This document shows, piece by piece, positions 8,539 through 15,775 of a stretch of DNA of 22,299 bases. Source of the stretch: Chrysochromulina tobinii (Eukaryota; Haptophyta; Prymnesiales; Chrysochromulinaceae); the NCBI GenBank assembly GCA_001275005.1, contig JWZX01002671.1, forward strand, positions 1 to 22,299. Direction: 5' to 3'. How positions within the stretch are numbered: the first letter of the stretch is position 1; every line of letters starts with the position of its first letter. Under the pieces are notes generated by a model that ran no database searches, was not told the DNA's origin, and worked only from the letters and a program-made list of their open reading frames with translations. Position numbers and translations under genes: made by a program.

Positions 8539-11500
8539 TTTTTCCCCTGCCGTCGCCGCCGAAGCCAGCGTCGCCCATTCCGCCCGTGCCCGTAGACGCT
8601 CCGAACGCCATCCTGTCGAGCCTCTGGTGCGTCTCGAGGACCATCTTCTCGAGCCGCTCGAATTGGTGCGCCTGGAACTCGCCGGTGCGTTCGGAGCGCT
8701 CGGACGTGGCGTTCAAGGTACGCCGGATCTCGCCCACGCTCGTCGCCATCGAATTTTGGGACGCGGACGGCCGGGGCCCCACGTGGTCAAAGTACTTGTC
8801 GCGCGCCTCACGCTCCGCTTTGAGCGCGTGGTCGCTGCGCGGGGTCCACACGAACTCGCAGAAGCCCCGCGAGTCTCCCGGCTTGATGAACAGGTGGAGA
8901 CGGCAAGTGAGCAGCCGGAAACAGAAGAGCAGGGGCAGCCAGAACAGGTTGAGCGGCGGAGGCAGCCCGCGCATATCCTTGTACTCGAGCACAAGCTGCA
9001 CGCGACGGAACTTGACATACACATTGTTCTTCACGAGGATCTTTTCGTAATTGGTCGTCATCTGGGCGATGAGCAGGTTGACGATGTAGATGGTCGCGAT
9101 GAAGGCGTACAGCCAGATGAGGATGACGAGGACATAGCCCATGATGTTCCGCCCGCGCGAGTATGAGTCGCCGTTGAGCTCGTACGCCTGCAAGATATCG
9201 AAGTCGCCCACCATGGTGCGGAATGAGATCCAAAACGGGCGCGCGAAGACATTCTCATCATTCTGGCCCTGAGGCATGAGGCCGGCGAAGGCCGTGCCGA
9301 AGCCGATGGACGTGATCATGAAGACGACGACGATCATGAGCGACGAGCGCATCATCTCGAGGAGCATCTCGATGAGCAGGGAGAGAGAGGCGAAGACAGT
9401 GAGGGTGTCGAGGAAGCGGATGATGACGACCATCGCGGAGAGGGAGAAGGCGACCTGGATGCATTGCATCATCCAATCGATCGTCTCGTCCCCCAGCCCA
9501 AGATAGCCCGGGCATCGCTCGGGTGAGCAGGTCGTCACTTTGGCGCCCATCGGGGCCGCTAGCTCGGCTTGCCAACCATCGACCGCTACGAGGATGCGAA
9601 GCACGAGCGCGGGCGTCATCAGGCCGAGTGAGACCCAATCGAGGAGGTTCCAAAAGTCCGAGAGGTAGTTGAGGAGATCCTTGGACATCAAGATCTGGTT
9701 GATCTCCTCGAGCAGCCGCCCGAGCATGTAGAGCCAGATGCAGATCTCGATCTCGTTGATGGACACCAGGATCGGTGTGTACAGCGTGGACTCGTGTACG
9801 GACCAGGACCACCGGCCGTCCGTGCCGCCCACCGGCAGCAGCGCGAGATAGAGCCCGATGTACACGATGTAGAACAAGGTGTGGAACATGAACTTGACGC
9901 GAGGGATGTCCATGAAGCCTTTCCATCGAATCCAAAACTCGAGGTATGAACGCTCGCCACGGCGCTCGTGCTCGGAGGCGCGGCGCCGCCGGCGCGTGCT
10001 GCTGCTCTCGAGGTGGCTGCCCTCAAAGTACTCGAGGTCCCAGTCTTTATCATTGTCCTGACCCTCGTCCTCGTCGACCTCTTCGCGTGTGTCGGCCCCG
10101 CGATCGACGATCGGCACCACGTCACGAACCACGTCGCGCAACAGCCCAAGTGTGAGGAGGTGGAGCAGCATGATGTCTATCTGCAGCAAGAGCGCCAAGG
10201 TCCCCGTTCGCTCCGAGATGCACACCGCGGATCCGCTGAAGTTGCCGTGATAGTACTGCTCTCGTAGGTACTGGCAGTGCGGTGCCGCGACAAAGTCGCG
10301 GCAGTATGGCTCGCTTGCACATGCCTGGTCCATGACCGAGTCGCGCCATACCGGCAGCGCGGAGACCAGACCCGGGTGCGCCAGGTCGCGCCCATCTGGT
10401 CGCCCATCCTCGGAGTCCATGGCCACCTTGCTCACCTTCTTCTTCTGAACGAAGGTGAGCAGGTCCATGGCCGCCTTCCTATCACGTACGCGGCCGAGCG
10501 TCTCGATGGCCCAGCGCTCGTAACGACGCGCCTGCTCGGTGTCCACGCTATCGTCCGGATCGGCATTCGCAATCCGGTCCATCACGCGGCTTGCCATCAG
10601 GGCCGAGCGCATCGGCATTGTCGTCTTCTTCCACAGTAACCATGCAAGATCCTCTTGGCCCACGAGCACCGCCCACATCATCAAGTCGGTCCACGACGGG
10701 ACGAGAAAGTCCTTCCAACGCGCCTTGGGCTGCTTGGGCAGCCGGGCGCCGTGTTGAGCGCTCCTCGTTGCCGCGGCCTCGCCAGCGAGGGAAGCCTGAC
10801 GCTGCTGCAGCTTGGCGATCGCGCGCATGCACTCGAGGTGCACTTTATAGCCAAGGAGATCGTCTTCCATGATCTTATGGGACTCGAGGAGACTGAACCC
10901 GTCAACGGCAACGAGCCCCGATTGCTTGTGTTCCTTCGCGCCGCCCAAATACTCAGTGATGTTCTTGGGGACGACGGTCGTCCATCTCTTGTGGTACTGG
11001 AAGAGCTTCGGTAGGGACTTCGGCAGATGCCCTGGGTTGACTTTCGACTGCTCAAGCCAGTCCTCGATGACGTGGAAGACGTCATTCGCGACGGGATCGG
11101 CCGATCCCGTCGGGTCGTTCGGGACTTCAGGGCGGAAGAGCCGATTGAAGTTGACGAGACGGCAGTCCGCATTGTACCTGGTGATGATGAGTGAAGTGGT
11201 GGGTGAGAGGAGGAGGGGGGCGGGGGAGAGGGGGAGGGGGGAGGGTACTCAGAGACGGTCATCAGTGGCAGTCCGGCGGCTATGCTCGAGCGTCATCAGT
11301 GGTCATCAGTGGTCATCAGTGGCAATCAGAGGTCATCAGAGGTCATCAGTGGCAGTCCGGCGGCTATGCTCGAGCGTCATCAGTGGTCATCAGAGGTCAT
11401 CAGTGGCAATCAGAGGTCATCAGTGGCAATCAGAGGTCATCAGAGGTCATCAGAGGTCATCAGTGGCCATCCGATACCATCAGTGGCCATCAGAGGTCAT

Positions 11501-13070
11501 CAGCAGCAAACCGATACCATGAGTGGCAATCAGAGGTCATCAGCGGCCATCAGTCTCTCCACCTGCTTGAGAGCTCAGCGGCAAGGATTAAGTGGCAATC
11601 GGCTTACTCAATGAGTGTCTCGACCACGTGAAGACTATTCTCATCGCCGTGCGCTGCGAGCACGAGGGCCGCCTCAAAGCATTGGGTCAGCTGCTTCGCA
11701 TCCACCGTCTTGGATCGCTGCAGCTGATGGTCGATGATGTCGCTCCCGCCCCACTTGACGGCGTGTTGGATCGCCTCGAAAGTGGTGTCGCGATCGCTCA
11801 GAATCGACTCGAGGATCAGCCGATCAAGTTCGTTGTTCTCGCCGTCGACGTCATTAGTTGAGTGGAAGAATCGCAGCTGCCGCACCTTGTTGGCGCCCTT
11901 CTCCCTCATGCCGGCGGCCTTGATCTTGGGCAGATCCTCGAGAATCTTTTTGAGCTCGGCCTCATCTTTGAGGCTCGGGAAGTCCTTCATCTCGGGCAGC
12001 GTGCCGTCTTGCCAGTACTTCCACAGAGCCGTCGCTACGCCGCCGCTGTCCGCCATCACGACGCACGGTCTCATCAGTGGTCATCAGTGGTCATCAGTGG
12101 TGTCATCAGTGGTGTCATCAGCGGTCACCTGTCCGCCATGACCACGCATGGTCTCTCTTTCTCTAGGGTCGAGATGATCGTGGTGAGCGTGCCCGACCCG
12201 CCACCCACCGCGACGAGCACCATGGGTGTGGGCAGCTTCGCGTCCTCGGCGTTGGCGTCTTCGTTCTTGCAGATTAGATTCTCGAGCTTCGTCCGGAAGT
12301 CGATCTCCTTCCCATACTCGCCTTCGGAGCCATCATCGACGAGGATGAAGTGGCTATGGTTGGGGGAAGGGCGATCAGCATGCAATCAGTGGCGATCAGC
12401 ATGCAATCAGTGGCAATCAGCATGCAATCAGTGGCAATCAGTGGCACCTGTGGTTGGGGTCAAGCCGAGTCCGTTTTGTTTTCTGCTCGCCCTGAGCAAA
12501 CTCTGTTTTCTGCTCGCCCTGAGCAAACTCCTTGGCCGAGAAGACCTGGCCGCGCCCCGATGCGAGCATCTCCTCGTGGTCCTGGACGACTCCCCACGGC
12601 GCGATGCCAAGGCACACGATTTGCTTGGTGGTGCCCTGCCGCCCGGACTCGTGCACGAGCGAACCGACGAGCTGCATGACACCGGCCGCCGAGCCGCCCG
12701 TCACGATCCATGCGTTCGTCTGGAGCGCCGCATTCCGCAGGCCGCGCCGGAAGATCTTTTCGTCGCGCTTCGACAGATTGAGGCTGACCGCCGCGCCGGT
12801 GACGGCGATGAGCACAGGCGGCGGGCTGAGCTTCCAAGCCTCCAGCACCATCTGGTAGACGCCTAAGGGTTCCGAATTCGAGCTCACGGCGCACCACTTG
12901 GACGGCGCGCGCTTGACGCCCGCGAACTTGATCGAGCCAAAGACTGAGGGTTCACCATTATGCATTCTCAGGCTGTCGAGGGCTTTCGACGTAGGGCGGC
13001 GGCTCGATGACGTGCGAAGGGGCGTACCGTCCATCCTAGTCCTCGATCCTCTTCCAGTCTTTTCGCTCAT
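7778..13070 (-). CDS. TRPM-type cation channel with C-terminal EF-hands (4 exons)
   Basis: Exons in coding order are 13070-12448, 12353-12129, 12045-11608 and 11177-7778; the lengths sum to 1562 codons (1561 residues). Exons 1-3 carry the N-terminal TRPM homology / SLOG-type domain: VLIAVTGAAVSLNL, NAWIVTGGSAAGVMQLVG, CLGIAPWGVV, LDPNHSHFILVDDG and VLVAVGGGSGT. Exon 4 has the MHR4-like helical part (DLMMWAVLVGQEDLAWLLW), six membrane helices (about residues 853-1138), a pore loop with FWISFRTMVGDFD between S5 and S6, and S6 ending in YIVNLLIAQMTTNYEKI. The tail has a coiled segment, a poly-Gly run, and two EF-hand-like loops (DPNGSGDIDF at about 1425; DNGGSGQRLDF at about 1458, less canonical). 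Likely a Ca2+-regulated plasma-membrane cation channel. No NUDIX or kinase tail is present. ATG at 13070 is the first in frame. Oddities: repeat-built introns and a 9-residue tandem duplication in exon 1. Confidence 0.9.
11178..11607 (-). other. TRPM-type gene intron 3, expanded repeat intron
   Basis: The donor is GTAAGCC after CTCATTGA and the acceptor is CACCAG before GTACAATGCGG; the join gives HVVETLIEYNADCR in frame. The 430-base intron is made mostly of 10-base units, CTGATGACCA / CTGATTGCCA / CTGATGACCT on the coding strand. A segment of about 52 bases containing GCAGTCCGGCGGCTATGCTC (plus strand) is repeated at about 11261 and 11344. A long C/T tract (plus strand 11209-11245) precedes the acceptor. 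Confidence 0.85.
12046..12128 (-). other. TRPM-type gene intron 2, flanked by a 27-base direct repeat
   Basis: An 83-base GT-AG intron; splicing gives VVMADSGGVA. The last 27 bases of exon 2 (GAGACCATGCGTGG then TCATGGCGGACAG) recur with 24 of 27 matches as the last 27 bases of the intron, so the acceptor AG is a copy of exon sequence. The interior is a short run of CTGATGACACCA and CTGATGACCA units starting with donor GTGACC. Confidence 0.88.
12354..12447 (-). other. TRPM-type gene intron 1, repeat intron with duplicated acceptor
   Basis: A 94-base GT-AG intron; splicing gives LDPNHSHFILVDDG, a standard TRPM sequence. Exon 1 ends CCCCAACCACAG and the intron ends CCCCAACCATAG, matching 11 of 12. 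The interior is alternating CTGATTGCCA and CTGATTGCATG / CTGATCGCCA units. Confidence 0.88.
12479..12530 (-). repeat. In-frame 27-bp tandem duplication in TRPM exon 1
   Basis: TTTTCTGCTCGCCCTGAGCA plus AACTC occurs twice, 27 bases apart, encoding EFAQGEQKT followed by EFAQGEQK. The copies are identical over at least 25 bases, so the duplication is recent. It sits about 30 bases from the intron 1 donor. Confidence 0.95.
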
Positions 13071-13214
13071 CCGGCTTTGCGTTGCGTTGCGACGGTCGGG
13101 TGCGCGACGAGGAGGCGGGCGGTTGTGTGCTCTACCTGAACGCTAACACAGGTGATCGACTTGCGGACTAATTCACAGTTTCCCGTGTTGCGCGCGGACT
13201 TGGGCACTTTGCAA

Positions 13215-13243
13215 CAAGTTCAAGTTCAAGTTCAAGTTCAAGT
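13215..13243. repeat. (GTTCAA)n microsatellite
   Basis: About four and a half head-to-tail copies of CAAGTT, about 145 bases upstream of the TRPM-type start codon. Confidence 0.95.
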
Positions 13244-13486
13244 CAAAAGCCTAGACAGCAAGCCAGTCTCAGATCAGAAATGATAAACACTCCACACGAG
13301 CAACTCAACTTCAGTGCAGAAAGAAGTTGGGAGAGTCGCCGCCTCTGCCCCCCGCGGTCGTCGCTGCGCGGGGCTCTGCGTCGCGACACTCCAGCTCTCT
13401 CTCGCCACCGTTTGGTAAAATCCTGGGAGCAAGCCGAGTGCATTGGCCAAGAGGTGTTGGACTCTCGCGCTGACAGCCAGCCCGCT

Positions 13487-13567
13487 CCGCCCGGGACGAC
13501 GCCTTCCCTCTCCGCCCGGGACGACGTCTTCCCTCTCCGCCCGGGACGACGCCTTCCCTCTCCGCCG
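13487..13567. repeat. 25-bp tandem repeat, three copies
   Basis: Three units starting CCGCCCGGGACGACG and ending CCTTCCCTCT follow each other with one substitution, plus a partial fourth. They lie just beyond the stop codon of the PA28 gene, probably in its 3' UTR. Confidence 0.9.
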
Positions 13568-13617
13568 GGGGCTCTTTCACAGCGTCCCCCTCGGTTCCCC
13601 CCGCCTCGGTGTCATGC

Positions 13618-14461
13618 TCAGAACATGGACATGACGTTGCCCGAGCGGCCATCCTCGCCTTCGCCGCGCGGGTCCGTCAGGCGCTTGAGGTTCTTGGCGA
13701 ACAGCAGGTGCGCGCGGATGTATGAATTGCGGATCTCACTCAACTGGCTGTAGCAGTTCTGGTACTGGCGAACATCGACCTGTACCAGATACTCCTTGTA
13801 GTCAGCGGACGCGGGCTGCGCGCTCGACTTGGAGGACGTGGAGGAAGAGGTCGTCTTCTTCGTCTCGGGCTTGTCGTCCTTCTCCTCCGTCGACTCACTC
13901 GAGTCTTTCTTCGTCTCGGAGCTCTCCCCCGCATACAGCTTGTCGAGGCCCGCCGCGCGCGCCCAGTGGTAGTCCTTGCTGGTAGTGACCATGGCGTCCA
14001 CCGCCTTCTGCATGGCCTGCAGCTCGGTGATCACGTAGTTTTGCACGTCGACGCCAAAGTTGTTGCCGTCCGAGACGGACGGTGTCTTGATGCGCAGCCA
14101 CATCTCCGCCGACCGGAAGATGCCGACCGCGACCGCTGCCTCCTCACGCACACTGTTGCTCAGAGCCGCCACCTTGGCATTGACCTCCTTGGAGGCGGAG
14201 GTCTTCGCAAACTCGGCCGCGACGGCCTCAAGGCTCACCGCCGGGAATGCGCTCGCGAGCGCCTCGGTCAGACGGCCGGAGCTGCGGGTGCGACGGAGAG
14301 GCAAGCAGGGTCAGTGGTGCAGCTCAGCCTCGGCAGGTCAGGAATGGCGCGCGTGCAAGCGGCGAGTGGCGCGTCTGGAGCGTCTCTCACTGGACAAGCA
14401 TGCTGTCGATGGCCTCCTGGCCGGTCTCAACCAGCGCGACGATCTGCGCCGCGTCGGCCAT
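13618..14461 (-). CDS. PSME3: Proteasome activator PA28 / REG subunit (2 exons)
   Basis: Exons 14461-14391 and 14281-13618 give 244 residues, the normal PA28 size. Exon 1 encodes MADAAQIVALVETGQEAIDS and joins in frame to SGRLTEALASAFP. The conserved core includes the activation loop DGNNFGVDVQNYVITEL after MWLRIKTPSV, then DYHWARAAGLDKLY, an acidic Ser/Lys-rich linker (about residues 148-185), and the C-terminal helices DYKEYLVQVD, QLSEIRNSYIRAHLLF and KNLKRLTDPR. PA28 forms a heptameric ring that caps and opens the 20S proteasome without ATP. The single gene type and sequence resemble the nuclear gamma form more than alpha/beta. The C-terminus ends NVMSMF, not the usual Tyr, which may affect docking into the 20S alpha pockets. 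It shares a promoter with the SAS-6-like gene. Confidence 0.92.
14282..14390 (-). other. PA28 gene intron
   Basis: A 109-base intron with donor GTGAGAG after CTTGTCCA and acceptor CACCCGCAG before CTCCGGCCG. Phases match and it links an otherwise stop-terminated first exon to the main frame. No exon-derived direct repeat is visible at its ends, unlike the repeat introns of this window. Confidence 0.8.
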
Positions 14462-14565
14462 CCTTCTCGCGCGCCTCCTTCTCGCGTTCACAGCGCTTCA
14501 GATGGGATCGCGCGAAATCTTGCACCGCCATTGAGAGTGCGGGCTCGTCGGTCGCTCACACGATC
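14462..14565. promoter_or_regulatory. Bidirectional promoter between PA28 and SAS-6-like genes
   Basis: Only 104 bases separate the two divergent start codons. The space must hold both 5' UTRs and the core promoter(s). It is rich in CTTCTCGCG and GCGCG motifs. No TATA box is seen. Confidence 0.6.
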
Positions 14566-15282
14566 ATGCTGGGTGCAGCCGCCGCGACGCCGATGCAGGA
14601 GCTGGGTGCCTTCGACTTCTCGTCGATCGACGATATGGACCCGTCGCTCAGCGGCGGTCATCGGGTGATGTATGAGCGGGAGGTACCCTTTGAGCTGCGC
14701 GTGCAGCAGATGGCCGACGGGCCACAGGAGGTTGGCACGCTCGAGGCGGTGCGCGTGAAGGTGCTCCTGCTCGGCGACGAATCGGCGCCGAGCGCCGTGC
14801 GCGTCGAGCTGACGAGCGAGAACGACCTCTTCTTCAACTACGTGCACACTCTGGACGAGGCCGGCTTCCGTCACGTGCAGGAGGCGCAGAAGCTGATGGT
14901 CGACTTTGCGGACTATCCACCGGTGCTCACGCGCATGCTCGATACATGCATCCGCGAACCGTCCTCGCATCTCGCCGTCTTCGTGATGCAGCGCGGCGGG
15001 CGCGGCCACCTCGACTTCATTCAGAACATGGAGTACAAATTTGTCGAGTTGCTCTCTTGCGCCTTCATGGCAGCGGACGACGAGACGGTGCGCCAGTCGA
15101 CCACGTTTCGGTACAACTCGATCAAGTCGCGCCTCGCGCTGATGCAGGCGCGCCTGCAGGACATCAACGCGCTCGTCAAGGTAAAGAACCCATCGCTCTT
15201 GCTGCAACTCCAGCGGACGCCTCCGCGCTTCCCACAGCACGGGGGCGGCGGCGGCTTGGGCGGCGGACGGGCCGGCATGTGA
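14566..15282 (+). CDS. SAS6L: SAS-6-like protein, head domain only (SAS6L type)
   Basis: Single exon, 238 residues, from the first in-frame ATG after the divergent promoter. The product aligns by eye with the conserved N-terminal head of centriolar SAS-6: VRVELTSENDLFFNYVHTLD, AQKLMVDFADYPPVLTRML, CIREPSSHLAVFVMQ, LDFIQNMEYKFVELLS, TFRYNSIKSRLALMQARLQD and ALVKVKNPSLLLQLQ. In canonical SAS-6 this head dimerises to build the nine-fold cartwheel and is followed by a long coiled coil. Here it ends in a short Gly-rich tail (about 25 residues) and a stop. That matches SAS6-like proteins, known in apicomplexans and other protists, associated with basal bodies or the apical complex. A missed coiled-coil exon downstream cannot be excluded, but 15283-15775 shows no such frame. 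Confidence 0.88.
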   Translation: MLGAAAATPMQELGAFDFSSIDDMDPSLSGGHRVMYEREVPFELRVQQMADGPQEVGTLEAVRVKVLLLGDESAPSAVRVELTSENDLFFNYVHTLDEAGFRHVQEAQKLMVDFADYPPVLTRMLDTCIREPSSHLAVFVMQRGGRGHLDFIQNMEYKFVELLSCAFMAADDETVRQSTTFRYNSIKSRLALMQARLQDINALVKVKNPSLLLQLQRTPPRFPQHGGGGGLGGGRAGM

Positions 15283-15775
15283 TGGCCGGTACTTATTGCA
15301 TGCGCGCCGGCTGCAGTGGCGACCACAACTGCAGCCGCTACTGGAGCTGAGAGAGAGAGTGGCCCCGTGCAGATGCGCCCCTGCCCTGTTACGTGTATAG
15401 TTGTGGAGGCGAACAAGGGTACTAGCCTCTCAGGAAGCCTGTCATGATTGAGACGCGGGCTGCACGCTGTACTGCATTCTGAATACATTGCATAGTGTTA
15501 AGGAGATGGAGCCCGCTCTGGGATGTGCGCGGATGTTCCTCACGATGTTCCCCGACGGGCCTGCGCCGCGCTCCGCCAGTGCCCAGTCCCGCTTAAGCTC
15601 CGCCCCGGCCGTCCAACGAGTTGTGCTGGGAGAGACCGACCAGACCTCACTAGCGAAATGTTGACCGAGGGGTGCGGAGCCGTCCAAGAGACGGTGACGC
15701 GTAAAGAAACCGAGACGAAACTGAATTTGTTCCATCTAGCACAAGTTTCTCAAATTGACGAAGTGAGCGCTGATC
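15283..15775. other. Gene-free interval between SAS6L and the antiporter
   Basis: It holds the SAS6L 3' UTR and the antiporter's promoter. A perfect 10-bp inverted repeat, CGGCTGCAGT / ACTGCAGCCG with a 10-base loop (15308-15337), lies 25 bases after the SAS6L stop codon and could form an RNA hairpin. Nothing else is recognised. Confidence 0.5.

Larger units (their letters stand above)
13071..13617. other. Interval between the PA28 3' end and the TRPM-type start
   Basis: No gene is supported. It should contain the promoter and 5' UTR of the TRPM-type gene and the 3' UTR of the PA28 gene (both minus strand). It holds a hexanucleotide GTTCAA repeat at about 13215-13243 and a 25-bp tandem repeat at 13487-13567. 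Confidence 0.5.

Noticed and set aside
12046-12128. C/D-box snoRNA genes in the introns (TGATGA and CTGA occur repeatedly)
   Set aside because: The motifs are overlapping parts of the 10-base repeat, with no proper spacing between C and D boxes, no terminal stem and no guide region.
12460-12897. Additional long ORFs on both strands across the TRPM-type exons
   Set aside because: GC-rich codon use opens other frames; they lack the family motifs that are continuous in the chosen frame.
13966-14565. Upstream extension of the SAS6L frame
   Set aside because: The frame is open by chance across the PA28 gene on the other strand; the SAS-6 similarity begins only after the ATG at 14566.
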